Shown here: piece by piece, positions 8,449 to 17,809 of the stretch | How the letters are laid out: every line of letters starts with the position of its first letter | Numbering within the stretch: the first letter of the stretch is position 1 | DNA from: Croceibacterium salegens | GTDB lineage: Bacteria; Pseudomonadota; Alphaproteobacteria; Sphingomonadales; Sphingomonadaceae | Direction of reading: 5' to 3' | NCBI RefSeq assembly: GCF_009827435.1 | Contig: NZ_WTYM01000021.1 | Location: 1 to 64,000, forward strand | DNA: 64,000 bases | Position numbers and translations under genes: made by a program | Notes under the pieces: model-generated | Seen by the model: only the letters and a program-made list of their open reading frames with translations | Database searches by the model: none | Told to the model about the DNA's origin: nothing

Positions 8449-9207
8449 ATGGAAAATGTCGGTACCGTATTTCTCGTGGGCGCAGGCCCCGGCGATCCTG
8501 ACCTGCTCACGGTCCGCGCTGCGCGGCTCGTCGCGAGCACGCGGCTGATCGTGCATGACGGGCTGGTCGATCCGGCCATCCTCGCCCTCGCCGCACCGGA
8601 TGCCGAGCTGGTTTCGGTCGCCAAGCAGCGCGCCCGCCACACCCTGCCGCAGGACGCGATCAACGACCTGCTCGTGCGCGAGGCGCTTGCCGGGCGCGAC
8701 GTGGTGCGGCTCAAGGGCGGCGATCCCTATGTCTTCGGGCGTGGCGGGGAAGAGGCCGAAGCCTGCCGCGCCGCCGGGGTTCCTGTCGAAGTGGTCCCTG
8801 GCATCAGCGCCGCCAACGGCGCCGCCGCCGCGGCGCAGATCCCGCTGACCCGCCGCGACGCCGCCAGCGTCGTCAGTTTCGTCGCCGGGCAGTGCAAGGG
8901 CCTGTCGGAGCAGGACTGGGCCGGGCTCGCCGGCAAGGGCCGCACGCTGGTCATCTACATGGGCGTGAAGACCGCGCCGCAGATTTCCGAGAAGCTCATG
9001 GCTGACGGCCTCGCCCCCGACATGCCGCTGGCGGTGATCGAGAACGCCTGCCGCCCGCAGATGCGCGTGCTGCGCGCGCCGCTCGCCGGCCTTGCCGACC
9101 TCGTCGAGCGCGCGAAGGTGCGGAGCCCGGCATTGATCGTGATCGGCGAAGTGGCAGCTCGCGAAGATGCCGCGCTGGCCTGTCTCGCCGCGGAGGCACA
9201 GCAATGA
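8449..9207 (+). CDS. cobA: uroporphyrinogen-III C-methyltransferase
   Basis: The enzyme uses SAM to methylate uroporphyrinogen III at C2 and C7, giving precorrin-2 for siroheme. The SAM-binding P-loop VGAGPGDPDLLT is at about 10-21, and the second signature RLKGGDPYVFGRGGEEA at about 86-102. It is 252 residues long and lacks the CysG dehydrogenase/chelatase part. It heads the operon that contains the siroheme-dependent sulfite reductase, so its product probably feeds siroheme to cysI. The stop overlaps the next start by four bases. Confidence 0.94.
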   Translation: MENVGTVFLVGAGPGDPDLLTVRAARLVASTRLIVHDGLVDPAILALAAPDAELVSVAKQRARHTLPQDAINDLLVREALAGRDVVRLKGGDPYVFGRGGEEAEACRAAGVPVEVVPGISAANGAAAAAQIPLTRRDAASVVSFVAGQCKGLSEQDWAGLAGKGRTLVIYMGVKTAPQISEKLMADGLAPDMPLAVIENACRPQMRVLRAPLAGLADLVERAKVRSPALIVIGEVAAREDAALACLAAEAQQ

Positions 9208-9500
9208 AGATCGTCACCGGCAACGACCTCAAGACCGGCGCGGTCACCTGGTGGACCGGCGTCGACTGGTCGCTTTACGTTGACGACGCCGTCGATGTGG
9301 CCGAGCAGGGCGAAGCCATTGCCGCACGCGAGGAAGCGGCGCGGCGCGTCAACGCTCCCTATGTCATCGAGGCGGACAAGACCGCCGACGGCGTGCGTCC
9401 AGCGCACATCAAGGACCGCATCCGCGCGCTCGGACCGACCGTGCGGATGGACCTGACGCTCAAGCCCGCCGACCCTGAATCCCGCGATTGGGTGATCTGA
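9204..9500 (+). CDS. DUF2849 domain protein of the sulfite reductase operon
   Basis: This 98-residue protein matches the DUF2849 pattern: an N-terminal KIVTGNDLKTGAVTWW strand pair, then an acidic/Ala-rich helix (about 30-50) and a C-terminal RPAHIKDRIRALGPTVR block. In many Alphaproteobacteria it sits between the siroheme methylase and the nitrite/sulfite reductase, as here. Its biochemical role is not established; help with siroheme or reductase assembly is a guess from context. It overlaps cobA by four bases and cysI by one. Confidence 0.85.
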   Translation: MKIVTGNDLKTGAVTWWTGVDWSLYVDDAVDVAEQGEAIAAREEAARRVNAPYVIEADKTADGVRPAHIKDRIRALGPTVRMDLTLKPADPESRDWVI

Positions 9501-11134
9501 TGTACCAGTACGACAAATACGACCAGGCGATGGTCGATGCGCGCGTCGCAGAATACCGCGACCAGGTGCGCCGCCGCCTCGAAGGCAAGCTGACCGAGGA
9601 CCAGTTCAAGCCGTTGCGGCTGCAGAACGGGCTCTACCTGCAGCTCCACGCCTACATGCTGCGCGTCGCGGTGCCCTACGGCACGCTCAACGCGCGGCAG
9701 ATGCACAAGCTGGCCGACATCGCCGACAAGTACGACCGCGGTTACGGGCATTTCACCACCCGGCAGAACATCCAGTACAACTGGATCAAGCTGGAAGAGA
9801 CGCCCGACCTGCTCGCCGAGCTCGCCAGCGTCGAGATGCATGCCATCCAGACCAGCGGAAACTGCATCCGCAACATCAGCTCCGACCATTACGCCGGCGC
9901 CGCGGCCGACGAGCTTGTCGACCCGCGCCCCTATGCCGAGCTGTTGCGTCAGTGGTCGAGCTTCCACCCCGAATTCCTGCACCTGCCGCGCAAGTTCAAG
10001 ATTGCGGTGATCGCCAGCGAGACCGACCGTGCGGCGATGCGCCTGCACGACATCGGCATCCGTATCGTGCGCAATGACGCGGGCGAAGTGGGCGCGGCGT
10101 TCTACGTCGGCGGCGGCATGGGCCGCACGCCGATGATCGCGCCGTGCATCCGCGAGTTCGTGCCGCTTGACCAGCTGGTGACCTATTCCGAGGCCTGCCT
10201 CAGGGTCTACAACCGCCACGGCCGGCGCGACAACAAGTACAAGGCGCGGATCAAGATCCTCGTCCACGAACTCGGCGCCGAGGAATACGCGCGCCAGGTC
10301 GAGGAGGAATTCGCCCACCTGCTGACGCAGGGCATCGAACCGCCTCTGGCCGAGCTCGAGCGCATCGGTGCGTACTTCGCCGATCCGCCGTTCGAGACGG
10401 GCGCGAGCGACACGCTCGACCTGTCCGACCCCGATTTCGCACTGTGGGTCGAACGCAACTGCCATGCCCACAAGCAGCCCGGCTACATCAGCGCCACGAT
10501 CAGCCTCAAGCCGGTCGGCGGCATTCCCGGCGACGCCTCGGCCGAGCAGATGCACCTGATGGCCCAGATCGCCGAACTCTACAGCTTCGACGAAATGCGC
10601 GTGACCCATGCGCAGAACATCGTCCTGCCGCACATCCGCAAGGCCGACCTCTACGCGGTCTGGCAGCAGCTCGACGAAGCGGGGCTCGGCACCGCCAACC
10701 TCGACGGCATCGGCGATATCATCGCCTGCCCGGGGCTCGACTATTGCAGTCTCGCCAACGCCCGCTCGATCCCGGTGGCGCAGAAGATCTCCGAGCGCTT
10801 CGCCGCCAATGGCAAGGGCGACACGCTGGGGGAACTCAAACTGAAGATCAGCGGCTGCATCAACGCCTGCGGGCACCACCACGCCGGCCACATCGGCATC
10901 CTCGGCGTCGACCGCAAGGGCACCGAGAACTACCAGCTGCTGCTCGGCGGCAGCGAGGCGGCGGATACCTCGCTCGGCAAGATCACCGGCCCCGGCTTCG
11001 ACGAGGACGGCATCGTCAACGCGGTTGAAACCGCCGCCGATGTCTACCTGCGCGAACGCCAGGAGGGCGAGCGCTTCCTCGACACATACCGCCGGATCGG
11101 CATGGAACCGTTCAAGGAGGCGCTCTATGGCTGA
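9500..11134 (+). CDS. cysI: siroheme-dependent nitrite/sulfite reductase (assimilatory sulfite reductase)
   Basis: The 544-residue protein has the ferredoxin-like half-domains of the nitrite/sulfite reductase family. The cysteines binding the 4Fe-4S cluster and siroheme are C410/C416 (CPGLDYC) and C453/C457 (CINAC). The cluster-proximal GHIGILGV follows. The operon with cysH and cobA makes sulfite the likely substrate, reduced to sulfide with six electrons. The donor may be ferredoxin, because no cysJ flavoprotein is present nearby. The start is an ATG at the TGATG junction with the DUF2849 gene; the open frame extends four codons further upstream. Confidence 0.93.
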   Translation: MYQYDKYDQAMVDARVAEYRDQVRRRLEGKLTEDQFKPLRLQNGLYLQLHAYMLRVAVPYGTLNARQMHKLADIADKYDRGYGHFTTRQNIQYNWIKLEETPDLLAELASVEMHAIQTSGNCIRNISSDHYAGAAADELVDPRPYAELLRQWSSFHPEFLHLPRKFKIAVIASETDRAAMRLHDIGIRIVRNDAGEVGAAFYVGGGMGRTPMIAPCIREFVPLDQLVTYSEACLRVYNRHGRRDNKYKARIKILVHELGAEEYARQVEEEFAHLLTQGIEPPLAELERIGAYFADPPFETGASDTLDLSDPDFALWVERNCHAHKQPGYISATISLKPVGGIPGDASAEQMHLMAQIAELYSFDEMRVTHAQNIVLPHIRKADLYAVWQQLDEAGLGTANLDGIGDIIACPGLDYCSLANARSIPVAQKISERFAANGKGDTLGELKLKISGCINACGHHHAGHIGILGVDRKGTENYQLLLGGSEAADTSLGKITGPGFDEDGIVNAVETAADVYLRERQEGERFLDTYRRIGMEPFKEALYG

Positions 11135-11579
11135 TCTCGCAACTCCGGGCCCCGACGCGGTCCAGTTCCGCTTCCGCGACGACGAACCGGTCGACCACGC
11201 TGCGGTGACGGTCGATGCCTTCCTCGACCAGTCGAACGCCAGCGCGGTGCGCATCGAGCCGGGCGACGACGCCCGCGCGATCCTGCCACACATCGAGCAG
11301 TTGCGGCTTGTCGAGGTCAACTTCCCTGGCTTCATGGACGGCCGCGGCTATTCCTCGGCACGCATCCTGCGCGAGGCCGGCTACACCGGCGAACTGCGCG
11401 CGGTGGGCGATGTCCTCATCGACCAGCTCGCCATCATGCGCCGCTGCGGCTTCGACAGCTTCCAGCCGGACCGTGCGCTCGACGAGGGCGACGCGCAGCG
11501 CGCCTTCACCACCTGGCCGGAAGTCTACCAGGCCGCGGCCGACGACCGCGCGCCGATCTGGGCGAAACGGCATGGCTAG
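11127..11579 (+). CDS. DUF934 protein of the sulfate assimilation operon
   Basis: The 150-residue product belongs to DUF934, typically encoded between cysI and cysH in Proteobacteria. Visible family blocks are VEVNFPGFMDGRGYS (about 62-76) and GDVLIDQLAIMRRCGFDSF (about 94-112). The exact role is unproven; it is treated as an accessory of sulfite reduction. It overlaps the cysI end by eight bases and the cysH start by eight bases, so all three are likely translated together. Confidence 0.88.
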   Translation: MADLATPGPDAVQFRFRDDEPVDHAAVTVDAFLDQSNASAVRIEPGDDARAILPHIEQLRLVEVNFPGFMDGRGYSSARILREAGYTGELRAVGDVLIDQLAIMRRCGFDSFQPDRALDEGDAQRAFTTWPEVYQAAADDRAPIWAKRHG

Positions 11580-12360
11580 CCGCCCGAAGGAAAGAACCAT
11601 CGACCGCATCGAAACCGGACCGGCCTTTACCCAGGCCGACGCCGACGCGCTCAACGCCCGCTTCGCCGGCGTCGACGCGGCGACGATGCTGCGCGAGGTG
11701 CTGGCCGAGGGCCTGCTCGGTCGCGTGGCGGTGGTCTCCTCGTTCGGGACCGAAAGCGCGGTGCTGCTCCATCTCGTCGCGAAGGCCGATCCCGCTACCC
11801 CGGTGATCTTCGTCGATACGTTGAAGATGTTCCCCGAAACGCTGGCCTACCGCGACACACTGGTCGAGCATCTCGGCCTGACCAACAGTTCGGTCGTCAC
11901 CCCCGACCCGGCGGTCCTCGCCGCGAAGGACGAGAACGGCCTGCGCTGGTCCTATGACCCCGACGGCTGCTGCGCGATCCGCAAGGTCGAGCCGCTGGCC
12001 CGCGCCAAGCGCGGCCTCGACAGCTGGATTTCGGGCCGCAAGGCGTTTCAGTCGGTGACCCGCGAGAACCTGCCGCGCTTCGAGGTCGAGGACGGCCGGC
12101 TCAAGCTCAATCCGCTCGGCGACTGGGTCAAGGGCGACCTCGACGCCTGGTTCGAGGAGCACGACCTGCCCCGTCATCCGCTCGAGGCCGAAGGGTTCCT
12201 CTCGGTCGGCTGCTCGCCATGCACCAGCAAGGTCCTGCCGGGCGAGGACGCCCGCGCTGGCCGCTGGCGCGGTTGGGACAAGACCGAATGCGGCATCCAC
12301 GGCGTGCCCGAAGCCACTCCCGAGGGCGACCTGCCTCCGGGATACGAGCCGTTCCTCTGA
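11572..12360 (+). CDS. cysH: assimilatory adenylyl-sulfate/phosphoadenylyl-sulfate reductase
   Basis: CysH reduces activated sulfate to sulfite using thioredoxin. The 262-residue protein has the PP-loop-like SSFGTESAVLLHL and the catalytic ECGIH motif (Cys240). It also has the Cys133-Cys134 and Cys214/Cys217 set that binds a 4Fe-4S cluster. That cluster marks the class that prefers APS (adenylyl sulfate) over PAPS, although some members use both. The start is an ATG inside the end of the DUF934 gene. This is the last gene of the sulfur operon. Confidence 0.93.
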   Translation: MASRPKERTIDRIETGPAFTQADADALNARFAGVDAATMLREVLAEGLLGRVAVVSSFGTESAVLLHLVAKADPATPVIFVDTLKMFPETLAYRDTLVEHLGLTNSSVVTPDPAVLAAKDENGLRWSYDPDGCCAIRKVEPLARAKRGLDSWISGRKAFQSVTRENLPRFEVEDGRLKLNPLGDWVKGDLDAWFEEHDLPRHPLEAEGFLSVGCSPCTSKVLPGEDARAGRWRGWDKTECGIHGVPEATPEGDLPPGYEPFL

Positions 12361-12455
12361 CGGGTCTCTGGCGGCTCCGGCGAGGGACGAAGGCAATCAG
12401 CTTCCCGGCTACGTGCCGCTTTCTGATTTCACGAGTTCCGTGCTAGCCTCGCCCA

Positions 12456-13280
12456 ATGCGTAGGGGTTGGGCACTGTTTTCGATCGGATTGGCTTTGCTT
12501 GCCGGTCCGGCCTGCGTGCAGGCGCAGGACAACGAGATCGTGCCTGCGCCCACCGCCGCGCAATGGGCAGCCATCGCCGACCTGCCCGATTTCAGCGGCA
12601 CCTGGCTTCCCGACATCGGCGACCAGAAGCGGCAGGAACAGGGCCCGGATTCGCCGCCGTGGAAGCCCGATGTGCAGAAGCAGGTCGATCACTGGTTCGC
12701 CGAGGAAGACGCCGGCCGGCCGCGCGGCCTGCTGGTCGATTGCCTGCCTCACGGCATGCCCTCGCTGATGCTGATTACCCACAACGCGATCGAGTTCCTC
12801 GTCACCCCGGGACGCGTGACGGTGCTCGGCGAAGTCGACGGCAACCGCTTGCGCCGCATCCACACCGACGGGCGCTCCATGCCCGAGGATCCCGATCCCA
12901 GCTTCGACGGCTATTCGGTCGGGCATTGGGAAGGTGACGCGCTGATGGTCGAAACCACCGCCATCCTGCCGCAAACCTATCTCGCGGTTAGCGAAGCGGT
13001 CGGCATTCCCAGCAACGGCGGCATGACCGTCAGCGAGCGGATCCACCTGATCGCGCCCGATACCATGGCGGTCGACATGGAAATCACCGCGCCCGAGCTG
13101 CTAACCCGCCCGTGGAAGACGCGCCGCATCTACAACCGGTCGCGCGACCGCATCGACGAAATCCAGGAAGGCGTCTGCCGCCAGGGCGATTTCCACGAGG
13201 ACACCGACGAATACGGCAACGCGATCTACGTGCCGACCACCAGTTCCGACGACGGAAACCTGCTGCCGCCGGGTTCATGA
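12456..13280 (+). CDS. exported protein of unknown function
   Basis: The 274-residue protein begins with a signal peptide (about 1-24, cleavage near VQAQ), so it is probably periplasmic. The mature part contains DFSGTWLPD near 45, a lipocalin-like or sphingomonad-type opening, and a RIHTDGR...GYSVGHWEGDALMVETT block (about 130-170). Similar proteins often occur as exported hypotheticals in Sphingomonadales, frequently beside a DUF6152 gene, as here (13 bp downstream). No catalytic motif was recognised. Confidence 0.75.
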   Translation: MRRGWALFSIGLALLAGPACVQAQDNEIVPAPTAAQWAAIADLPDFSGTWLPDIGDQKRQEQGPDSPPWKPDVQKQVDHWFAEEDAGRPRGLLVDCLPHGMPSLMLITHNAIEFLVTPGRVTVLGEVDGNRLRRIHTDGRSMPEDPDPSFDGYSVGHWEGDALMVETTAILPQTYLAVSEAVGIPSNGGMTVSERIHLIAPDTMAVDMEITAPELLTRPWKTRRIYNRSRDRIDEIQEGVCRQGDFHEDTDEYGNAIYVPTTSSDDGNLLPPGS

Positions 13281-13293
13281 CAGGAGTGCCGCC

Positions 13294-13674
13294 ATGCCCC
13301 GTAACCGCCTAGCCGCCTCCGCCGCGATCCTCTGCGCCGCCGCGGCGCTGCTCCCGGCAGCCCCGGCCCCGGCCCATCATAGTTTCGCGATGTTCGATTC
13401 CGGCCGCCCGGTCACGCTGACCGGCACGGTCAAGGAGTTCCGTTGGGTCAATCCGCACTCGGCGATTTTCGTCCAGGTCGACGGTTCCACCGACCCCGAT
13501 AAGCTCTGGGCGGTCGAACTGACCAGCCCGAGCAACCTCCGGCGGCAAGGCTGGACGCGCACTTCGCTTCAGCCCGGCGACCGGGTCTCGGTAGAGATTG
13601 CCCCCTTGCGCGACGGCAAGCACGGCGGCGGCTTTCGCAGCCTGACGAAGCTCGATACCGGCGAGAAGCTCTAG
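13294..13674 (+). CDS. exported DUF6152-type protein
   Basis: The 126-residue product has a signal peptide (about 1-27, ending at APAHH). A small beta-rich domain follows, starting HHSFAMFDSGRPVTLTGTVKEF and WVNPHS, the typical opening of DUF6152. The function of this family is unknown. A good ribosome binding site (AGGAG) precedes the ATG. It lies just downstream of another exported protein, so the two may form a periplasmic pair. A hairpin follows the stop codon. Confidence 0.8.
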   Translation: MPRNRLAASAAILCAAAALLPAAPAPAHHSFAMFDSGRPVTLTGTVKEFRWVNPHSAIFVQVDGSTDPDKLWAVELTSPSNLRRQGWTRTSLQPGDRVSVEIAPLRDGKHGGGFRSLTKLDTGEKL

Positions 13675-13675
13675 A

Positions 13676-13706
13676 CCCTCCGGCGGCGCGGTTCGCCACC
13701 GGAGGG
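13676..13706. terminator. hairpin between convergent genes
   Basis: CCCTCCGG pairs with CCGGAGGG in a 13-bp stem (one mismatch) with a 5-nt loop. There is no clear T run on either side, so it may be a weak or factor-assisted bidirectional terminator between the DUF6152 gene and the convergent lipoprotein gene. Confidence 0.5.
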
Positions 13707-13716
13707 CGTATCCGGT

Positions 13717-14133
13717 TCAGCCTTCGAGGCGGACAACCGTGGCGACGTCACCGGTGTCCGGGTCGGTCGAGGTGTAGACCCCGTTTTCGTCGACCTTTTC
13801 AGTATAGCACTTCTGGACTGAGCCCTCTTTATCCGAGGTCTCACAATAGAACTCGGGTGACCGCTGCACCCACTTTCCGGTGTCGGCCACAGCGCCATCC
13901 GGGCCGACCGCAGAATAGGTCCCGTCTGGCTTCACATCGACAGTGATCTTGTTGCCGTCAGCCATCGTCACCTCGAAACTGCCGGTCGACGGCTTCCCGT
14001 CGGCGGCGAGCGTCATCGCCTCCGTAGTGGGCGTCGCTTCGGGCGTGGCGTTGGTGTCGGGGGCGGCCGACTGGTCGGAACAGGCGGCAATGGCCGCCAG
14101 CGCGGCTACAAGCATGATCTTCTTCACGGGCAT
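13717..14133 (-). CDS. small lipoprotein of unknown function
   Basis: The 138-residue protein opens with MPVKKIMLVAALAAIAAC, a lipoprotein signal with the lipobox Cys at about 18. A Thr/Pro/Ala linker to about residue 45 follows. The mature domain (about 50-138) is beta-rich, with two Cys (EFYCETSD and VQKCYTEK) that could form a disulfide. This start was chosen because it begins exactly with the signal; the longer upstream frame is not protein-like. Likely anchored in the envelope; role unknown. Confidence 0.75.
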   Translation of the reverse strand: MPVKKIMLVAALAAIAACSDQSAAPDTNATPEATPTTEAMTLAADGKPSTGSFEVTMADGNKITVDVKPDGTYSAVGPDGAVADTGKWVQRSPEFYCETSDKEGSVQKCYTEKVDENGVYTSTDPDTGDVATVVRLEG

Positions 14134-14225
14134 TCCCCTGGTCGTGAGCGCGGTCGTTGCCGCCGGATGGAGTCGCGTACCCGCCGCATTCCTATGCCGA
14201 TCCGCCCTTTCTGCCAAACAAACAG

Positions 14226-15134
14226 TCAGAGCCAGCCGTGCTTGCGATACCAGGCCGCGGTCGCCTTCATTCCCTCGCGCGTCGGGACCTGCGCTTCCCA
14301 CAGGTCCGCGGGAGGATGCAGTTTGGGGCTGCTGACCCAGTCCGGGTGCGCCATGTAGCCCACCCGATCGAGGGTGAGCTTGGCCTTGCGGCCGCGAAGT
14401 GCCTTGTCGAGCCTGGCCATCCTCTCGAGCGCCGGCTTCGACAGGTGCGGGACCCACGGCCGCCGCCCGACTGCCCATCCGATGGTGCGGGCGAGCTCAC
14501 GGTGGCTCCAGCCCTCATCTCGTCCGTCGTCGGGTTCGAAGACCTTGTGCGTCACCTCTTCCCCGCCAGGGACGAGGGCGAGGAGCAGGCGGGCGAGGTC
14601 GCGGACGTGGATCAGGCTCGTCCGGCCCGGCGGCGGCATCGGCAGGACGCCCCAACGCGCCGCCTTGAACATGTCGAGCATTTCGCGGTCGTGCGGACCG
14701 TAGATTGCCGGCGGGCGGACGATAGACCAGTCGAGACCGCTGGCCATGACCAGCTTTTCGGCATGGCGCTTGCTCTCGCCGTAGCGCGACAGCTGCGGCT
14801 CGCGCGCGGCGAGCGAGGAGACGAAGACGAACCGCGGCACCCCTTCGGCGAGGGCCTGCTCGACCAGCTTCATCGTGCCCTCGACGTTGCCGAGGTGGAA
14901 GCCATGCGGATCGGGCGCGTTGACCACGCCCGCGACGTGGATCACCGCCTCGGCCCCGTCGACCAACTCGGCCAGCGCAGTGCGATCGCCGAGGTGGCCG
15001 CGAACCCATTCGACACCGGGCGCGGGCGGCTGCTTGCTTCGGGTCAGTGCGCGGACCGGCAGGTTCTCGCGTGCAGCTTCCTCGAGCAGGGCATGGCCGA
15101 CGAAACCGGTTGCCCCGGTGACGGCTATCGTCAC
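14226..15134 (-). CDS. NAD(P)-dependent epimerase/dehydratase (extended SDR)
   Basis: The 302-residue protein has an N-terminal Rossmann fold with VTGATGFVGHAL (about 5-16). It continues through VIHVAGVVNAPD (about 64-75) and the active-site region with RYGESKRHAEKLV, where the Tyr/Lys pair of the extended SDR family is seen. Substrate unknown; relatives act on nucleotide sugars, flavonoids or quinone-like compounds. The GTG start overlaps the proB stop by four bases (GTGA), placing it in the obgE-proB transcription unit. Confidence 0.85.
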   Translation of the reverse strand: MTIAVTGATGFVGHALLEEAARENLPVRALTRSKQPPAPGVEWVRGHLGDRTALAELVDGAEAVIHVAGVVNAPDPHGFHLGNVEGTMKLVEQALAEGVPRFVFVSSLAAREPQLSRYGESKRHAEKLVMASGLDWSIVRPPAIYGPHDREMLDMFKAARWGVLPMPPPGRTSLIHVRDLARLLLALVPGGEEVTHKVFEPDDGRDEGWSHRELARTIGWAVGRRPWVPHLSKPALERMARLDKALRGRKAKLTLDRVGYMAHPDWVSSPKLHPPADLWEAQVPTREGMKATAAWYRKHGWL

Positions 15135-16267
15135 AGCAGCACCAGCTGGTCGCGATGGATTACCGCAGTGCGCGGGGCATAGCCGAGCAGCGCCTCGATC
15201 TCGTCGCTGCGGCGGCCCCTGATGCGGGCGATTTCCTCGGAGGAGTATTCGACCAGTCCCTGCGCCAGCGGGCGTCCGTTCGCGTCGCGCACCCCGACCG
15301 GGTCGCCGCGCCCGAACGCGCCCTCGACGGCAGCAATACCGGCCGCGAGCAGGCTGCCGCCGCGCAGCAGCGCCGCCGCACAGCCGGCATCGACCACGAG
15401 CGTCCCGTGCATTCGCTGCCGGCCGCCGAGCCAGGCCTTGCGCGCGGTGTCGCTGCGCTTGGGCAGGAAAAGGGTTCCGATGCCGTCGCCGCCAAGGGCG
15501 CGGGCCAGCGGCGCGTCGTGCGTGCCGTTGACGATCGCCAGCGCGATCCCGGCGCGCTCGGCGATCTCGGCCGCCTGCAGCTTGGAGGTCATCCCGCCCG
15601 AGCCCATGCCAGACCCGGAGGCGCGGCTGGCCATGGCATGGATTTCGTCGGTCACCCCGTCGACCCGGGGCAACAGTTCGGCTCCTTCGGCCTTGGGATC
15701 GCGGTCGTAGAGCCCATCGACGTCGGACAGCAGCACCACGGCGCTGGCCCCCGCCGCCTGCGCCACGCGCGCCGCCAGCCGGTCGTTGTCGCCGAAGCGG
15801 ATTTCCTCGGTCGCGACCGAATCGTTCTCGTTGACGACTGGCACCACGCCCTTGCCGAGCAGCGTCCCGAAGGTCGCGGCAGCATTGAGGTAGCGGCGGC
15901 GGTCCTCGAGGTCCTCGATGGTCACGAGAAGCTGCGCGGCAGTCAGGTCGCTGGCACCAAGCTTGTCGGCCCAGAGCGAGGCGAGCGCGATCTGCCCGAC
16001 GGCGGCTGCCGCCTGCGCATCGGCGAGGCTGCCGCGGCCGCCACCCGCAAGCCCGAGCTTCGCCGCGCCGAGCGCAATCGCGCCCGAACTGACGACGACG
16101 ACATCCTGCCCGCGCCCGCGCGCCGCGGCGATCTCGGCAGCAAGGATTTCGAGCCAGGCCTCGCGCACCGCGCGGTCCTTGCCGACAAGCAACGACGAGC
16201 CGACCTTGAGCACAAGGCGCGGCACCGCGGCGGCATCGGTCAGGTCTGAAAGGCGCTCGATAGGCAT
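15131..16267 (-). CDS. proB: glutamate 5-kinase
   Basis: ProB phosphorylates glutamate in the first step of proline synthesis. The amino acid kinase domain (about 15-265) begins LVLKVGSSLLVG and holds VVSSGAIALG and VVPVVNENDSV. A C-terminal PUA domain spans about 285-368. At 378 residues it has the full bacterial length. It lies 39 bp after obgE and overlaps the epimerase gene. The partner proC is about 3.4 kb away in the same orientation, while proA is not in the window. Confidence 0.94.
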   Translation of the reverse strand: MPIERLSDLTDAAAVPRLVLKVGSSLLVGKDRAVREAWLEILAAEIAAARGRGQDVVVVSSGAIALGAAKLGLAGGGRGSLADAQAAAAVGQIALASLWADKLGASDLTAAQLLVTIEDLEDRRRYLNAAATFGTLLGKGVVPVVNENDSVATEEIRFGDNDRLAARVAQAAGASAVVLLSDVDGLYDRDPKAEGAELLPRVDGVTDEIHAMASRASGSGMGSGGMTSKLQAAEIAERAGIALAIVNGTHDAPLARALGGDGIGTLFLPKRSDTARKAWLGGRQRMHGTLVVDAGCAAALLRGGSLLAAGIAAVEGAFGRGDPVGVRDANGRPLAQGLVEYSSEEIARIRGRRSDEIEALLGYAPRTAVIHRDQLVLL

Positions 16268-16306
16268 AGCGCGCTGGGGATTAGCGAAGACAGTCGCTTA
16301 CGTCAC

Positions 16307-17365
16307 CTAAATCGGCGACCACTCGCCGGGTGCCTCGCCCTCTTCGTCGTCGTCCTGGTGCGGCTGCTCGGTCGCGGTGCGTTCGGGCAGGTGCGTGAGG
16401 ACGGCGTCGAGCAGGGCTTCGATACCCGCTCCGGTGGCTCCGGAGATCGGAAACACCCGGTCGGCCCCGGCGGCTTCGAGTTCGGCAGCGAAGCCGGCCG
16501 CCAGTTCGGCGTCGGCGAGGTCGATCTTGTTGAGCGCGATGAGTTGGGGCTTGTCGGTCAGGCCCGCGCCATAGGCTTCTAGTTCGTCCTGCACGGTGCG
16601 CATCGCTCCGGCCGGATCCTCGCCCGAGATGTCGACGAGGTGGATCAGCACCCGGCAGCGTTCGATGTGGCCGAGGAAACGGTCGCCGATCCCGGCGCCT
16701 TCGGCCGCGCCCTCGATCAGGCCGGGAATGTCGGCGAGGACAAATTCGCGGCCCTTGTGGTGCACCACGCCGAGGCTCGGAACGAGCGTGGTGAAGGCGT
16801 AGGCGCCGACCTTGGCCTTGGTGTTGGAAACCTGGTTGATGAAGGTGCTCTTGCCGGCATTGGGCAGGCCGACGAGACCGGCGTCGGCGAGCAGCTTGAG
16901 CCGCAGCCAGACCCACAGCTCCTCGCCCGGGATGCCGGGCTGGTGCTGGCGCGGAGCGCGATTGGTCGCGGTCTTGTAGCTGGCGTTGCCGCGCCCGCCC
17001 ATGCCGCCTTCGAGCAGGACGACCTCCTGGCCCTCCTCGGTCAGGTCGGCGAGCACTTCTTCCTTGTCCTCGGAGATGATCTGCGTGCCGACCGGCACCT
17101 CGATGACCAGGTCGTCCGCACCGGCACCGGTGCGGTTCTTGCCCATGCCGTGGTTGCCGCGCTTGGCCTTGAAGTGCTGGGTGTAGCGGAAATCGATCAG
17201 CGTATTGAGCCCGGGCACGGCGCGGAAGATGATGTCCCCGCCCTTGCCGCCGTCACCGCCGTCGGGCCCGCCGTACTCGATGAACTTCTCGCGCCGGAAG
17301 CTCACGGCCCCGGGCCCGCCCGAGCCGGACTTCACGTAGATCTTGGCTTGATCGAGAAAATGCAT
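16307..17365 (-). CDS. obgE: Obg/CgtA ribosome-associated GTPase
   Basis: The 352-residue protein has the Gly-rich Obg fold (about 1-158), then the GTPase domain with G1 GLPNAGKST at 166-174, a [10 protein letters not shown]3 motif and an NKIDL G4 motif. It ends in an acidic tail. Obg acts in 50S ribosome maturation and stress control. The start at MHFLDQAK matches the universal family start; a Met five codons upstream is less likely. Confidence 0.95.
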   Translation of the reverse strand: MHFLDQAKIYVKSGSGGPGAVSFRREKFIEYGGPDGGDGGKGGDIIFRAVPGLNTLIDFRYTQHFKAKRGNHGMGKNRTGAGADDLVIEVPVGTQIISEDKEEVLADLTEEGQEVVLLEGGMGGRGNASYKTATNRAPRQHQPGIPGEELWVWLRLKLLADAGLVGLPNAGKSTFINQVSNTKAKVGAYAFTTLVPSLGVVHHKGREFVLADIPGLIEGAAEGAGIGDRFLGHIERCRVLIHLVDISGEDPAGAMRTVQDELEAYGAGLTDKPQLIALNKIDLADAELAAGFAAELEAAGADRVFPISGATGAGIEALLDAVLTHLPERTATEQPHQDDDEEGEAPGEWSPI

Positions 17366-17504
17366 CTGTTTTCGCCTCAAGCGCCGGCGGGACCGTCCGG
17401 CCCCTTGGCTATCCTCGCCGCTATTCCCTCCGCTTCGCTGCGGGGCGGCTCCGGGCGCGCGGTTGCGCTTGCGAGCTGCTAGCCGCAGCTCGGATCATTG
17501 CAGG

Positions 17505-17645
17505 CCAGTGTGTCTTGGAATGGCTCGGGGCGAGCCGAGAATGTTGCCATCCGAGAACCGGCGCGGAGCGACCTACAGGGTCGTGAGCACCGGAAGCGCA
17601 GGAGGGTGCCATTCGCAGGCCGCTCCGGGGCATTCCAAGGCACAC

Positions 17646-17648
<3 letters not shown>
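17505..17648. repeat. long imperfect inverted repeat abutting tRNA-Ala
   Basis: The arms at 17505-17530 and 17625-17648 match over about 24 bases with three or so mismatches. The inner part also pairs partly (CGACC/GGTCG around 17558-17582). The right arm includes the three bases that encode the tRNA CCA end. Read on the minus strand it would form a long stem directly 3' of the tRNA-Ala. It may be a structured trailer, a terminator-like fold or a repeat element. Confidence 0.55.
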
Positions 17649-17721
<73 letters not shown>

Positions 17722-17809
17722 GTTCCAGTCTGCATCGCAAGGGGCGGCCCCGTGCGAAGAGCGCGCTCCCTAGCGAAAAGGCTCTGCCCATGAAAGAGCT
17801 AAAATCGCC

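Noticed and set aside
14157-15182. 341-codon plus-strand frame
   Set aside because: Shadow of the epimerase and proB genes on the minus strand; the latter have clear family motifs.
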